64,000 nt of DNA from Agromyces terreus (GCF_009749465.1 NZ_WBIS01000005.1:152893-216892); one strand, 5' to 3'. Positions 1 to 9,792 are shown, counted from the stretch's first letter. Notes: generated by a model not told the origin, from the letters alone. Made by a program: numbers and translations.

Positions 1-417
1 TGGATCCAGATCCTCCTCGTCGTCGGCGTCATCCTCATCGGGTTCTTCCTCGCCCGACCGGCCGGCGGCGACAGCCACCTCGCCCTTCGCCGGCTCTTCA
101 TGGCGGCGTTCGTCGCCGTCGCCATCCTGTCGATCCTGTTCCCGCAGTGGCTCAGCTGGTTCGCGAACCTCATCGGCGTCGGCCGAGGCGCCGACCTCAT
201 GCTCTACGCGCTCATCCTGGCGTTCCTGGTGTTCGTCGCGACGACGTACCGGCGCAACGTCCAGGTGAACCACCGCATCACGCTGCTCGCACGTGAGATC
301 GCGCTCGCCCGCGCCGACGCCGAAGACGCCCGCGCCGCGATCATCGCCCACGAGGCCGAGTCGTCGGATGCCGCAGATGAGCGCCCTGCGGCCGACCGCA
401 TCGAGCGCGAGGACTGA
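1..417 (+). CDS. DUF2304 family membrane protein (5' end outside window)
   Basis: The reading frame is already open at base 1, so the gene starts upstream of the window; an internal ATG at 100 is not the true start. The visible 138 residues hold two or three hydrophobic helices (roughly residues 3-18, 33-47 and 60-80), then a basic stretch (YRRN) and a charged, Ala/Glu-rich C-terminal helix that looks like a coiled coil. This is the DUF2304 pattern. DUF2304 proteins usually sit next to a dolichyl-phosphate-type glycosyltransferase and are thought to help envelope glycan assembly. The nearby glycosyltransferases agree with that, but the exact role is unknown. Confidence 0.75.
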   Translation, partial: WIQILLVVGVILIGFFLARPAGGDSHLALRRLFMAAFVAVAILSILFPQWLSWFANLIGVGRGADLMLYALILAFLVFVATTYRRNVQVNHRITLLAREIALARADAEDARAAIIAHEAESSDAADERPAADRIERED

Positions 418-438
418 TCTCCGCCGACGCCCGACGGG

Positions 439-2400
439 TCAGTCGCAGGCCGTGATGCGGTAGAGCACGGCGTCGCCCTCGCGGTCGACCTCCTCGGCCA
501 CGCCCGCCTCCTCGAGGTGGCGAAGTCCTCGGTACGGTGTCGCGCCGTCGATGCGGATGCCGGTCTCGCCGGAGTCCTGGAAGTAACTGCCGAAGTCGAG
601 CACGTGCGTCACCCCCGCCGATCGGACCGCCTCGCAGACGGCCGGGTCGTCGAGGGCGTCGTTCAGGTGCTCGTTGATGATCGCCGCCTCGGGGAACACG
701 TACGAGTTGAAGTGCGGGTTCAGCATGCGCCGCCCGGTCAGGGCGTACGCGAACGCCGCACCCGTCCACGGGTTGCCGGCGATGACCGCGTCTTCGGCGA
801 CGTGCTCGGGGATGCGCTCGATGAGGGCGCGCTCGCTCCCCGAGAGGATCGGGGCGTCCTCGGCGTCGGTGTAGGTGCGGGCCGTCCAGGCGAGCTGCGC
901 CCCCATGGCCGGGCTGAGCTGCGTGGCGAGCACCAGCACGACGAGGCCGCCCGCGCCGAGCGATCGGGCACCGCGCGAGCTCGGGACGAGCCGCAGCCTG
1001 GGCAGCGCGAAGCGCTGCACCAGCCGCCAGAGGAAGAGGGCGCCGAAGACCGCCATCGGGACGGCGGCGATGACGAGCAGCGAGCTCAATCGGGGCGGGT
1101 CGCGGTAGAACACGCCGACGACCCACGCCCGCAGCTTCCACGACGGGCCGGCCGCCGCGACGACGAAGAGCACGACCGTCACGGCCCAGGTCGCGACGAA
1201 CCAGAGCTTCTCGCGCCGGCGGATGAGGTCGATGACGCCGAGCAGGGCGAGCGAGCCCGCGACGACGGACGGGATCGCCCCGTCGAACCCCTGGAAGACG
1301 GATTCGACGAGGGCCCAGAGCGGGTTCGTGTACGTGGGCCACGGCGAGTTCGCGCCGATGCGCCCGAACCAGATCCAGACGGCCGCGAACGCCACGAGCC
1401 CGAGGCCGAGCAGGACCCACCACACCGCCTGCCGGCGGCCGGGGACCGATCGGATCGCGGGGATCGCACGCCAGATGACGAGCGGCAGGACCATCGCCGC
1501 CCAGGCGAAGGCCGCGGCGGGCTGCGCGAAGGCGATGCCCACCAGGATGACCGCGAGCAGGATGCTGCGGAACACGATGCCGCGGCTCCGCCAGGCCCGC
1601 TCCTGGCCGAGCGAGAACGCGAAGGCGAGGGCGCCGGGGAGGAGCGCGAGGGCGAGGGCGTACGGGTACAGCACGCCGAACGTCAGCATCATCAGGGGGA
1701 AGGCCGGGAACGCGGCTGCCATGACGCCGACCGCGAGGGTGGCGGAGAGGCTCCTCGGCAGCAGCGAACGCATCAGGAGGAGGCATCCGGACGGCCAGAC
1801 CAGGGCCGCCACGACGACGCTGACCGCATTGACCGACACGGGGATCGTGCCGATGCCGGTCGCGGCGACGAGCGAGGTCACCGCGTGCCATCCTGCCGGG
1901 TAGAACGCGTGCGCCCCCTCGGGCAGCACGAGCCCCTGGATGTCGAACGACGACGCGCTGCCGGTGTCGAGGATGTAGCGGACGCCGTTGAGGTGGAAGA
2001 AGGCGTCGAAGGTCTGCGAGATGCGGTCGGGGGCGCCGAGCCCGATCACGAGCTGGGTGCCGATGATCACCGCCGCGATCGCGAGCGACACGAACGTCCA
2101 GATGCTGACGGGCGGCTCGGTCCGGGGCAGGCGAGCGGCACGGCGGCGCACGAGCTGGCCGGCCACACCCACCGGCACGGAGACGACCACGAGGGCCGCC
2201 GCGATCGGGAGCGGCGCCCACTCGATGCCGAGTCGGCCGTAGACGATCGCGAGGACCGAGAGGAAGGCGACCGTGATCGCCGGGGCCACGGCCCAGAGCG
2301 TGAACCGGCGCGCCCCGGCGGCGAAGCCGAGCGCGAACCCCGGGCCGAACATCACGGCCGCCGCCATCAGGAGCGGCGGGACGAACTCGAGCCAGCTCAT
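439..2400 (-). CDS. Multi-pass membrane protein, DUF6541 type
   Basis: A 653-residue protein made almost wholly of hydrophobic segments: I judge 12 or more membrane helices, with a soluble C-terminal part of about 180 residues. It resembles the DUF6541 family of actinobacterial membrane proteins, which have a GT-C-like layout. The ATG start overlaps the galE stop codon (ATGA), so the two are probably translated together. Downstream of galE and two GT2 genes, it may transfer or export a galactose-containing polymer, but no catalytic residue can be named from the sequence. The function is inferred only from context. Confidence 0.7.
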   Translation of the reverse strand: MSWLEFVPPLLMAAAVMFGPGFALGFAAGARRFTLWAVAPAITVAFLSVLAIVYGRLGIEWAPLPIAAALVVVSVPVGVAGQLVRRRAARLPRTEPPVSIWTFVSLAIAAVIIGTQLVIGLGAPDRISQTFDAFFHLNGVRYILDTGSASSFDIQGLVLPEGAHAFYPAGWHAVTSLVAATGIGTIPVSVNAVSVVVAALVWPSGCLLLMRSLLPRSLSATLAVGVMAAAFPAFPLMMLTFGVLYPYALALALLPGALAFAFSLGQERAWRSRGIVFRSILLAVILVGIAFAQPAAAFAWAAMVLPLVIWRAIPAIRSVPGRRQAVWWVLLGLGLVAFAAVWIWFGRIGANSPWPTYTNPLWALVESVFQGFDGAIPSVVAGSLALLGVIDLIRRREKLWFVATWAVTVVLFVVAAAGPSWKLRAWVVGVFYRDPPRLSSLLVIAAVPMAVFGALFLWRLVQRFALPRLRLVPSSRGARSLGAGGLVVLVLATQLSPAMGAQLAWTARTYTDAEDAPILSGSERALIERIPEHVAEDAVIAGNPWTGAAFAYALTGRRMLNPHFNSYVFPEAAIINEHLNDALDDPAVCEAVRSAGVTHVLDFGSYFQDSGETGIRIDGATPYRGLRHLEEAGVAEEVDREGDAVLYRITACD

Positions 2401-3383
2401 GCGGTCTGCGCGTCGCGGTGTTCGGCGGCGCGCCAGGCGGAGGCGACCATCTCGTCGAGCGATCGGGTTGCGGTCCAGCCGAGCTCCGCCTCGATGCGGG
2501 ACGCGTCGGCCACGACGGCGGCCGGGTCGCCGGGCCGCGCGGGTTCGATGCGCGGCTCGAGGTCGATGCCCGACACGGCGCGGAGGCGCGCGAGCACCTC
2601 GAGCACGCTCGCGCCCGTTCCGGTGCCGACGTTGTAGACCCGCGCCCGCGCCGGGCCCTGCTCGGCCGCGAGCGAGTCGAGCGCGGCGAGGTGCGCCTCG
2701 GCGAGATCGAGGACGTGGATGTAGTCGCGGATGCCGGTGCCGTCGGGCGTCTCGAAGCCGTCGCCGTAGACGAGCGGCGCGAGTCCCCGTCGGACACGGT
2801 CGATCGCGATCGTCACGAGGTTGAGCGGCAGCGGATCGCCGAGGTCGTCCCAGCCGGCCCCGGCGACGTTGAAGTAGCGGAGCGAGACGGCGTCGATGCC
2901 GTGGGCGACGACGGCGTCGCGCACGAGCCACTCGCCGATGAGCTTCGACTCGCCGTAGGGGTTGATGGGCAGCGTCGGCGTCGATTCGTCGACCTTCGGG
3001 TTCGCCGGCGTGCCGTACACCGCGGCGGAGGAGGAGAAGACGAGGCGGCGCACGCCCGTGTCGGCCGCCGCGCCGACGACCGCGGCCAGCCCGCCGACGT
3101 TGTCGCGGAAGTACCGCTCGGGCACGGCCACCGACTCGGCCGCCTGCTTGCGCGCGGCGAGGTGCACGATGCCGGTGACGCCGTGCTCGCGGATGCACGC
3201 GGCGAGCGCGCTCCTGGCGTCGTCGCCGGCGAGGTCGATCGTCGCATGGTCGGCGCCCGAGAGGCGCGAGGCGTCGCCGCTGGAGAGGTCGTCGACGACC
3301 ACGACCTCGTCACCGCGTTCGATCAGCGACCGGACGACATGCGCGCCGATGTACCCGGCGCCGCCGGTGATGAGAATGGACAC
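2397..3383 (-). CDS. galE: UDP-glucose 4-epimerase
   Basis: A 328-residue extended short-chain dehydrogenase, the usual GalE length. It shows the NAD-binding GGAGYIG motif at residues 7-13 and the catalytic Y143-x3-K147 pair (NPYGESK), with SSSAAVYG just before. It interconverts UDP-glucose and UDP-galactose in the cytosol and so supplies galactose for glycans. I chose GTG at 3383 because the Rossmann motif follows at once and a TAAACT -10 box lies 7 nt upstream, which fits a leaderless message. The stop overlaps the start of the DUF6541 gene. The GlfT-like transferase upstream makes a galactose polymer a reasonable product. Confidence 0.93.
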   Translation of the reverse strand: MSILITGGAGYIGAHVVRSLIERGDEVVVVDDLSSGDASRLSGADHATIDLAGDDARSALAACIREHGVTGIVHLAARKQAAESVAVPERYFRDNVGGLAAVVGAAADTGVRRLVFSSSAAVYGTPANPKVDESTPTLPINPYGESKLIGEWLVRDAVVAHGIDAVSLRYFNVAGAGWDDLGDPLPLNLVTIAIDRVRRGLAPLVYGDGFETPDGTGIRDYIHVLDLAEAHLAALDSLAAEQGPARARVYNVGTGTGASVLEVLARLRAVSGIDLEPRIEPARPGDPAAVVADASRIEAELGWTATRSLDEMVASAWRAAEHRDAQTA

Positions 3384-3390
3384 GGCTGAC

Positions 3391-3396
3391 AGTTTA
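3391..3396 (-). promoter_or_regulatory. -10 box of galE
   Basis: TAAACT on the minus strand, 7 nt before the GTG of galE. It matches the TANNNT plus 6-7 nt spacing seen at ten other genes in this window and suggests a leaderless transcript. No convincing -35 box is visible. Confidence 0.5.
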
Positions 3397-3424
3397 CGTG
3401 CGCGACCCGGGTGCGCCGGGCCGA

Positions 3425-4258
3425 CTACGCCTTCGCCCGGTCGCCGGCGATCAGCCGCCGGTAGGCGACCTTGCGCACGGGCTCCGGCACGAACCGGTAC
3501 ACGCCGCGGACGGTCACGTTGCGCACGTACTGGCCCCTGGTGGTGAAGCGGATGCCGCGGAGTGCGCGCTGCAGCGCGAGCTCGCTGCGCCACTGGGCGC
3601 GGCCCCCACGGCGGGCGTAGGCCCCCGCACCGACCCGGTACATGACGAGGGGCTCGGCGAGGTTGCCGACCGACGCGCCGCCGGCGATCATGCGCGCGAA
3701 CAGCCAGTAGTCCTCCATGAGGCCCATCGCCTGGTAGCCGCCGACGCGGTCGACGACGGTGCGCCGGTACACCACCGTGGGGTGGCTGAACGGATCGTGG
3801 AACCGGGCGTACGAGGCGATGTCCGCGGCATCCGTGCGCGGCACGCGCTTGCCGACGATGGAGCCGTCGTCGTCGAGGAACTCGAGCATGCCGGTGCCCA
3901 CCAGGTCGAGGCCGCCCTCGACGAGGGGCACCTGCTTGGCGAAGCGCTCGGGCAGCGAGATGTCGTCGGCGTCCATGCGGGCGACGATGTCGTGGTCGCT
4001 GAGCGCGAGGCCCTCGGTGAGCGCCCGGGTGAGGCCCACGTTCTCGGGCAGCACGTGGTGCACGACCCGGACCTCGGATGCCGTGACGGCGGCGTCGATC
4101 GCCGCTGCGAGGTCGTCGCCGACCGGGCCGTCCTGCACGAGCACGACCTGTTCGGGACGTCGCGTCTGCTGGGTGACGCTCGAGGTGAACGCCTTGGTGA
4201 AGTGCGCTGCGTCGTCGCCGCGGTAGACGGGCATGAGCAGCGCGAACGGCTCCGCCAT
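3425..4258 (-). CDS. Family 2 glycosyltransferase
   Basis: A 277-residue GT-A type transferase. Near the N-terminus it has the nucleotide-sugar-binding strand LLMPVYRGDD, then a DXD-like metal-binding motif (ARMDADD, around residue 96) and an acceptor-side EDYWLFARM motif (around residue 185). It lacks membrane helices, so it works at the inner membrane face. The ATG overlaps the stop of the preceding GT2 gene (ATGA). Donor and acceptor cannot be read from the sequence; the pairing with galE suggests a hexose or galactose donor. Confidence 0.85.
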   Translation of the reverse strand: MAEPFALLMPVYRGDDAAHFTKAFTSSVTQQTRRPEQVVLVQDGPVGDDLAAAIDAAVTASEVRVVHHVLPENVGLTRALTEGLALSDHDIVARMDADDISLPERFAKQVPLVEGGLDLVGTGMLEFLDDDGSIVGKRVPRTDAADIASYARFHDPFSHPTVVYRRTVVDRVGGYQAMGLMEDYWLFARMIAGGASVGNLAEPLVMYRVGAGAYARRGGRAQWRSELALQRALRGIRFTTRGQYVRNVTVRGVYRFVPEPVRKVAYRRLIAGDRAKA

Positions 4259-5205
4259 CAGCCCTCCACCGCGCGCACGGCCTCGCTGACCTCGCCGAGC
4301 CCCGCGAGCGATGCGCCGTTGGGGCGCGGCCGGGTGCGGGTGCCGTCGCGGTAGCCGCGGTTCCATCCGTCGCGGAGCACCGCGCGGTCGGAGGAGCGGA
4401 GGAAGGTCCTGATCCACCTGCGGATGCTGGAACCGCCGTAGACGAGCTTCTCGAAGCCCGACAGGCTCTGCGAGCGACGGAACATCCAGAGCTTGTTGCG
4501 GACCTCGTAGTAGAAGCGCGGCCCGGGGTCGGCATCCGTCGAGCCGAGCACCTTCGTCTTGTGCACGACCACGGAGGCCGGCACATGCAGGCCCCGCCGC
4601 CCGCGCAGCACGCGCGTCGAGTACTCGAAGTCGTCGTTCCAGATGAAGTAGTCGGCGATGGGCAGTCCGACCCGGCGCACGACGTCGGCGCGCACGAGCA
4701 TCGACACGAACGAGGTGCTGCGCACCGCGATGCCGCCCGCTCGCGCCGCGGCGACGCGTTCGGCCTTGCCGACGAAGGGCTTGGGGCGCGGCGTGTTCAT
4801 GGGGTGCTCGGTGCCGTCGGTCCAGATCACCCGGGAGCCGGCGGCGACGACGTCGGTGCCGGCGACCGCCTCGAGGAGCGCCTCGAGCGCACCCTCGGTG
4901 GGCACGGTGTCGTCGTCCATGAGCCAGAGCCAGTCGGGGTCGTGGCGGTCGAGGGCCACGGCCATGCCGGCGGCGAACCCGCCGGCCCCGCCCGTGTTGC
5001 GCGAGAGGGTCACGAGGTCGACGAGCGCTCCGGCGGCCCGGGCGACCTCGGCGGTGTCGTCGGTCGAGGCGTTGTCGACGACGACGACCCTGGCGACCGG
5101 GGTGAGCTGGGCGCCGAGCGCGTCGAGCACCTCGACGAGCAGGTCTCGGCGGTTATAGGCGACGACGACGGCCACGACGCGCGCGTTCTGCCGGTTCGGA
5201 CTCAT
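4258..5205 (-). CDS. Family 2 glycosyltransferase, galactofuranosyltransferase-like
   Basis: A 315-residue GT2 enzyme with VVVAYNRRDLL at the N-terminus, VVVDNASTDDT, a metal-binding MDDD (about residue 106) and an acceptor-side WNDDFEY motif (about residue 190). This set is typical of GlfT2/RfbN-like galactofuranosyl or rhamnosyl transferases. The start is set at ATG 5205 (MSPNRQ), preceded by AGAGAG as a weak ribosome site; an upstream extension to 5238 is possible but lacks family similarity. It is first in a run with another GT2, galE and the DUF6541 gene. The exact sugar is not known. Confidence 0.82.
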   Translation of the reverse strand: MSPNRQNARVVAVVVAYNRRDLLVEVLDALGAQLTPVARVVVVDNASTDDTAEVARAAGALVDLVTLSRNTGGAGGFAAGMAVALDRHDPDWLWLMDDDTVPTEGALEALLEAVAGTDVVAAGSRVIWTDGTEHPMNTPRPKPFVGKAERVAAARAGGIAVRSTSFVSMLVRADVVRRVGLPIADYFIWNDDFEYSTRVLRGRRGLHVPASVVVHKTKVLGSTDADPGPRFYYEVRNKLWMFRRSQSLSGFEKLVYGGSSIRRWIRTFLRSSDRAVLRDGWNRGYRDGTRTRPRPNGASLAGLGEVSEAVRAVEG

Positions 5206-5309
5206 GTGACTCTCTGGGATTCGGGGATGACATTCCATCTTGCCCTGCCGGCACGCGCCGTGCCGACCATGGGCACCGCTTCCCGTCGGATTCGCAGGGG
5301 TGCGACGGG

Positions 5310-5315
5310 TAGATT
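5310..5315 (+). promoter_or_regulatory. Candidate -10 box of the GT4 gene
   Basis: TAGATT lies 33 nt before the ATG of the glycosyltransferase gene, which has its own GGAG ribosome site. The -35 region is not recognisable, so this is a weak call. Confidence 0.35.
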
Positions 5316-5348
5316 TGCAGGGTTGCCACCCGCCGACGAAGGAGCTGC

Positions 5349-6491
5349 ATGGCCACCACCCTCCGGATGATCGTCGATCAGGTGATCGCGCCCGTTCCCG
5401 GCCCGCTCGGCGTCTACACGCAAGCGCTCACCTCGGCACTGATCGCGAACGCGCCGACCGGATGCCACGTCGAGGGCATCGTCTCCTCGCCGTCCGTCGC
5501 CGAGGTCGAACGCATCGACGCGCTCTTCCCGGGCATGGCCGGGCTCTACAAGACGTCGCTCGCGCGCCGCGAGCTCACGGCCGCCTGGCAGCTCGGGCTC
5601 ACCACCTCCCCCGGCGGCGGCATGATCCACGCCCCGAGCCTGTTCGCGCCGCTCCGTCGGCACGATCGCTCGGTGAGCGGCGACCAGGTCGTCGTGACCG
5701 TCCACGACCTCTCGCCGTGGCTGCATCCCGAGTCGCTCCCGCCGTCGCAGGTGGCGTGGTCGAAGTCGATGCTGAAGCGCGCCCGCAAGCACGCCGACGC
5801 GATCGTCGTGCCGACGCACGCGCTCGCCGAGCGCCTCGGCGAGCTGGCCCGCCTCGACGACCGCGTGCGCGTGATCGGCACCGCGCCCCGGCCGGGTCTC
5901 GCCCGCCCGTCGTCGCTCGAATCCTCGCTGCGCGCGACCCGCCTCGGCCTCCCGTCGCAGTACCTGGTGACGAGCGGCACGCTCGAGCCGCGCAGGGGCG
6001 TCATCGACCTGCTCGAGGCGCTCGGCCGCCCCGGCGTGCCCGAGATCCCGCTCGTCGTGCTCGGCCCGTCGACGTGGGGCGAGGTGCATCTCGCGAACGT
6101 CGCCGAGGAGTCGGGGGTCGACCCCCGCCTGGTGCGGGCGATCGAGTGCGACGACCCGATCGACCTCGCGGTGGTGCTGTCCGGCGCGACCGCATGCGTC
6201 GCGCCCGCACACGACGACGCCCCGGCGACCGGGCTCATCGAGGCGTTCAGCCTCGGCGTTCCGGTCATCCACTCCGACACGGCCACTCATCTCGAGGTCG
6301 CGGCCGAGTCCGGCATCTCCGTCACGGTCGGCTCCGGCGGTTACGCCGACCGGCTCGCGGCCGCGGTCACCTCCGTGGTCGAGCAGCCCGCGGTGGCCGA
6401 GCGCCTCTCGGTGACCTCGACCGACCGCGCCCGCGCGTTCAGCTGGCGCGACTCGGCCGAACGCGTCTGGCAGCTGCACGCCGACCTCTGA
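5349..6491 (+). CDS. Family 4 glycosyltransferase
   Basis: A 380-residue GT-B enzyme. The N-terminal acceptor domain has GPLGVYTQAL (about residue 18). The C-terminal nucleotide-sugar domain starts at VTSGTLEPRRGV (about residue 205) and has a GLIEAFSLGVPVI stretch (about residue 298), the usual GT4 E-x7-E region. AAGGAG precedes the ATG by 7 nt. It is transcribed away from the GT2/galE run across a short shared promoter region, so it is probably part of the same glycan pathway. Its substrate is unknown. Confidence 0.85.
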   Translation: MATTLRMIVDQVIAPVPGPLGVYTQALTSALIANAPTGCHVEGIVSSPSVAEVERIDALFPGMAGLYKTSLARRELTAAWQLGLTTSPGGGMIHAPSLFAPLRRHDRSVSGDQVVVTVHDLSPWLHPESLPPSQVAWSKSMLKRARKHADAIVVPTHALAERLGELARLDDRVRVIGTAPRPGLARPSSLESSLRATRLGLPSQYLVTSGTLEPRRGVIDLLEALGRPGVPEIPLVVLGPSTWGEVHLANVAEESGVDPRLVRAIECDDPIDLAVVLSGATACVAPAHDDAPATGLIEAFSLGVPVIHSDTATHLEVAAESGISVTVGSGGYADRLAAAVTSVVEQPAVAERLSVTSTDRARAFSWRDSAERVWQLHADL

Positions 6492-6607
6492 GCCCGCTCG
6501 AACCGTGGCATCCGCCCCTCGGGGGCCGGTGGGACGCTCACCGCTGAGGCTCGGCGCGGATGCCCGGCGCTGACTCGCCGCGACCGCGCGACGCACGTCC
6601 GGCCCGG

Positions 6608-7981
6608 TCAGCCCTCTTCGGGCTCGGCCGTCACCGGCGTGAGGGCCTCGTCGATGAGCTGGCGCACGTAGTCGTAGTCGGGGTCCTCGGCCGAGTCGAC
6701 GCCGTTGTCGGGCGTCAGCGGCACGGTGATGATCGGCAGGTCCTTCGTCTTCATGCCGAGGTCGACGAAGTACCCGAGCATCGACTGCGGGATGTCGGTC
6801 TTCACCGTGTCGGCTCCGGCCGCCGCGATGCCCTGGAACTTCGTCAGCACGGTCGCGGGCGTGAACTGCTGCAGGATCGCCGCCTCGAGGTTGTGCTGGC
6901 GCTGCATGCGCTCGTAGTCGCCGCCCGCGACGCCGTAGCGCGCCCGGCCGTACCAGAGCGCGTGGTAGCCGTCGAGGTGCTGCTGGCCGGGCTCGATCCA
7001 TCCGTCGACGCCGTTGTTGTCCTCGTCGCCGCCGATGGGGATGCGCGTCTCGACGTTGATGTCGATGCCGCCGAGCGCGTCGATGAGCTGCTCGAAGCCC
7101 TGCATGTCGATGAGCACGTAGTACTGGACCGTGAGGCCCGTGATGCCCTCGACGGCGTCGCGCATGCCCTCGATGCCGGGCTCGCTGCCCTGCGACACGG
7201 CGTCGGGGTACATCTCGGGCGACTTGAGCTCGACCTCGGTGTAGATGGAGTTGAGCTGGCAGACGTCGACCTCGCAGCCGTCGATCGCGCCGTAGCCCTC
7301 GGGGTACACCTGGTACAGCGGCGAGTCCTCGGGGAACGGCACGTCGACGAAGTCGCGCGGCAGGCCGATCGTGACCGCCTGGCCGGTGTCGGCGTCGATG
7401 CTCACGAGGCTCATGCTGTCGGGGCGCATGCCCTCGCGGTCGGGGCCGGAGTCGCCGCCGAGCAGGAGGATGTTGTAGCGGCCGTCGACCGGCGGCTGGC
7501 TCGGACCGGCCACGAACACCGACGACAGGAACCCGCTCGCGGTGGTCGCGACGTACGCCCCGTACGCGGCCGTGCCCGAGACGAACACCATGACGGCGAT
7601 CGACAGCAGCGCCACCCAGGGTCGCGCGGTGGGCGCGGTCTTCACGAGCCGCACGAGCCGCAGGGTGTCGAGCGTGAGCACGACCCAGAGCACGGCGTAG
7701 AACACGAGCAGCGCGGCGAGCACCCAGAGCGCGATGCTGTTCGAGACGATCGAGTAGAGCACCGTGGGCCAGAGGAGCCACGTCACGAGGGCGAGCACGG
7801 CCAGCGTCCAGAGCGTCAGCGTCGCGCCCAGGCCGAACCGGCCGAGGCGACGGTCGCCGGTGAGCACCTGCACCGAGCCCGGGATGAGCAGGTTCAACCC
7901 GACGAGCCACCAGGCACGACGGGTCATGACCGTGCGCGAGGCGGCATCGGGGTACCGGATCGGGCTTGCGGCGAGGGTCAT
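6608..7981 (-). CDS. LytR-CpsA-Psr (LCP) family cell wall ligase
   Basis: A 457-residue protein with four hydrophobic segments in the first ~190 residues, followed by an extracellular LCP domain. The LCP core has [11 protein letters not shown], then RPDSM and a GLPRDF motif, the conserved Asp/Arg cluster that binds the polyprenyl pyrophosphate. LCP enzymes attach glycopolymers to peptidoglycan outside the membrane. Four N-terminal helices instead of one is a variant common in actinobacteria. The ATG overlaps the purE stop (ATGA), so expression is coupled to purE. It likely acts on the polymer made by the glycosyltransferases nearby. Confidence 0.9.
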   Translation of the reverse strand: MTLAASPIRYPDAASRTVMTRRAWWLVGLNLLIPGSVQVLTGDRRLGRFGLGATLTLWTLAVLALVTWLLWPTVLYSIVSNSIALWVLAALLVFYAVLWVVLTLDTLRLVRLVKTAPTARPWVALLSIAVMVFVSGTAAYGAYVATTASGFLSSVFVAGPSQPPVDGRYNILLLGGDSGPDREGMRPDSMSLVSIDADTGQAVTIGLPRDFVDVPFPEDSPLYQVYPEGYGAIDGCEVDVCQLNSIYTEVELKSPEMYPDAVSQGSEPGIEGMRDAVEGITGLTVQYYVLIDMQGFEQLIDALGGIDINVETRIPIGGDEDNNGVDGWIEPGQQHLDGYHALWYGRARYGVAGGDYERMQRQHNLEAAILQQFTPATVLTKFQGIAAAGADTVKTDIPQSMLGYFVDLGMKTKDLPIITVPLTPDNGVDSAEDPDYDYVRQLIDEALTPVTAEPEEG

Positions 7982-8481
7982 CGGGTCGACTTCAACCGTT
8001 CGTTCTTCTCTTCGACGAGGTCGGCGAGGGCTGCGGCGTACTCGGCGAGCGCGTCGGAGAGCGCGGGGTCGGATGCCCCGAGCACGCGCACCGCGTAGAG
8101 ACCGGCGTTCTTCGCCCCGCCGATGGCCATGGTCGCGACCGGGATGCCGCCGGGCATCTGCACGATCGAGAGCAGCGAATCGAGCCCGTCGAGGCGCGCC
8201 AGCGGCACGGGAACGCCCACCACGGGCAGGGTCGTGACCGAGGCGAGCATGCCGGGCAGGTGCGCGGCGCCGCCGGCGCCCGCGATGATGACCTTGATGC
8301 CGCGCGCGGCCGCCTGCTGGCCGTAGGCGATCATCTTCTCGGGGGTGCGGTGCGCCGAGAGCACCTCGACCTCGTGCGCGACGCCGAATTCGTCGAGCAC
8401 GGCGGATGCCTCGCGCATCACGTTCCAGTCGGAGTCGGAACCCATCACGACGCCCACGAGCGGGCCGGTTGCTGCAGTCAC
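7978..8481 (-). CDS. purE: N5-carboxyaminoimidazole ribonucleotide mutase
   Basis: A 167-residue class I PurE with the GSDSDW motif near residue 14 and SAHRTPE near residue 42, whose His is catalytic. It converts N5-CAIR to CAIR in purine synthesis and forms an octamer in the cytosol. Start is GTG 8481; a TAAGAT box lies 6 nt upstream, so it probably has its own leaderless promoter although purK is just upstream on the same strand. It overlaps the LCP gene by 4 bp. Confidence 0.95.
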   Translation of the reverse strand: MTAATGPLVGVVMGSDSDWNVMREASAVLDEFGVAHEVEVLSAHRTPEKMIAYGQQAAARGIKVIIAGAGGAAHLPGMLASVTTLPVVGVPVPLARLDGLDSLLSIVQMPGGIPVATMAIGGAKNAGLYAVRVLGASDPALSDALAEYAAALADLVEEKNERLKSTR

Positions 8482-8487
8482 CCGACG

Positions 8488-8493
8488 ATCTTA
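8488..8493 (-). promoter_or_regulatory. -10 box of purE
   Basis: TAAGAT on the minus strand, 6 nt before GTG 8481. It fits the recurring leaderless pattern. Confidence 0.5.
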
Positions 8494-8563
8494 GGATGCC
8501 CGGCTGGCAGATCGCCGCAGGGCGCGCACGGGCCGCCCGACCCGTCCGCCGACGGCGTGCGCG

Positions 8564-9694
8564 TCAGTCCTGGAACTGCGCCGCGGCGGCGCGCGCCTCG
8601 TAGACGACCTGGTCGAGGTCGTCGCCGACGACCGTGACGTGGCCGACCTTGCGCCCGGGGCGGGGCGCCTTGCCGTAATTGTGCAGCTTCGCCGTCGGGT
8701 GCTCGGCGAGGGCGCGCTCGTAGCGGTCGGCGAGGGATCCCTCGGCGGGGCCGCCGAGCACGTTGACCATGACCGACCAGTCGGCGTGCGTGCCGGTGCC
8801 GCCGAGCGGCAGGTCGAGCACGGCCCGCAGGTGCTGCTCGAACTGTCCGGTGGTGGAGCCGTCCATCGACCAGTGCCCGCTGTTGTGCGGGCGCATCGCG
8901 AGTTCGTTGACGAGGATGCGCTCGTCGGTGGTCTCGAAGAGCTCGACCGCCATGACGCCGGTGACGCCGAGCCCGTCGGCGACCGCGAAGGCGATCTCGG
9001 CGGCGACGTCGGACATGCGGCCGGCCGAGTGGGGCGCCGGGGCGATGACCTCGCTGCAGACGCCGCCGACCTGCACGGTCTCGACGAGCGGCCACGCGAC
9101 GGTCTCACCGGAGGGACGCCGGGCGACCATCTGCGCGAGCTCGCGCCGGAAGTCGACGAGCTCCTCGACGAGCAGGGCTCCGCCGCGGCCGTCTTCGGCG
9201 ACGGTCGCGAACCACTCGTGCACCTCGGCCGCGCTGCGGACCACGCGCACGCCCTTGCCGTCGTAGCCGCCGCGCGGCGTCTTCACGACCGCCCGGCCGC
9301 CGTGCGCCTCGATGAAGGCGTCGAGCTCGCCCGCGTCCTCGACCCGGGCCCAGTCGGGCACGGGGAGTCCGAGCTCGGAGAGGCGCTCGCGCATGAGCAG
9401 CTTGTCCTGCGCGAAGCGCAGCGGATCGGGGCCTGGATGCACAGCGACGCCGGCGTCGACGAGGCCGCGCAGCACGTCTTGGGGCACGTGCTCGTGGTCG
9501 AACGTGATCACGTCGACCTCGCGCGCGAACGCGAGCACGGTCTCGAGGTCGGTGTAGTCGCCCACCCGGTCGGCGGCGATGGCCGCTGACATGCCCTCGG
9601 ACTCGGCGAGCACTCGGATGTCGATGCCGAGTTCGATGGCCGCGGGGATCATCATCCGGGCGAGCTGTCCGCCGCCGATCACTCCGACTCGCAC
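8564..9694 (-). CDS. purK: N5-carboxyaminoimidazole ribonucleotide synthase
   Basis: A 376-residue ATP-grasp enzyme that starts MRVGVIGGGQLARMM, the PurK N-terminal dinucleotide-like loop. The ATP-grasp part has KTPRGGYDGKGV (about residue 150), LLVEELVDF and NELAMRPHNSGHW (about residue 260). It makes N5-CAIR from AIR, ATP and bicarbonate for PurE. I set the start at GTG 9694 because AGAAGGAG lies 7 nt upstream; the frame extends to a GTG at 9715, but that one overlaps the ribosome site. PurE follows after 82 bp. Confidence 0.93.
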   Translation of the reverse strand: MRVGVIGGGQLARMMIPAAIELGIDIRVLAESEGMSAAIAADRVGDYTDLETVLAFAREVDVITFDHEHVPQDVLRGLVDAGVAVHPGPDPLRFAQDKLLMRERLSELGLPVPDWARVEDAGELDAFIEAHGGRAVVKTPRGGYDGKGVRVVRSAAEVHEWFATVAEDGRGGALLVEELVDFRRELAQMVARRPSGETVAWPLVETVQVGGVCSEVIAPAPHSAGRMSDVAAEIAFAVADGLGVTGVMAVELFETTDERILVNELAMRPHNSGHWSMDGSTTGQFEQHLRAVLDLPLGGTGTHADWSVMVNVLGGPAEGSLADRYERALAEHPTAKLHNYGKAPRPGRKVGHVTVVGDDLDQVVYEARAAAAQFQD

Positions 9695-9769
9695 GCGGTC
9701 GCTCCTTCTGATCACGATCGATTCGGCCCGTGGGCCGGGCCTGGCCGCAGGCGCGGCGATGACCCGTTC

Positions 9770-9775
9770 AGTCTA
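9770..9775 (-). promoter_or_regulatory. Candidate -10 box of purK
   Basis: TAGACT on the minus strand about 75 nt before GTG 9694. It would leave a ~70-nt leader with a GGCCCG/CGGGCC hairpin and the AGAAGGAG ribosome site. The divergent gtrA promoter lies only 17 bp away. Confidence 0.4.
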
Positions 9776-9792
9776 GGCGGCATCCGACGGCA

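Noticed and set aside
517..2637. Long plus-strand open frame over the DUF6541 gene and galE
   Set aside because: The product is low-complexity Arg/Glu/Asp/Gly; the minus strand encodes recognisable membrane and GalE sequence with overlapping start/stop pairs.
9695..9790. Purine riboswitch before purK
   Set aside because: There is a hairpin in the leader but none of the conserved purine-riboswitch loop or junction sequence.
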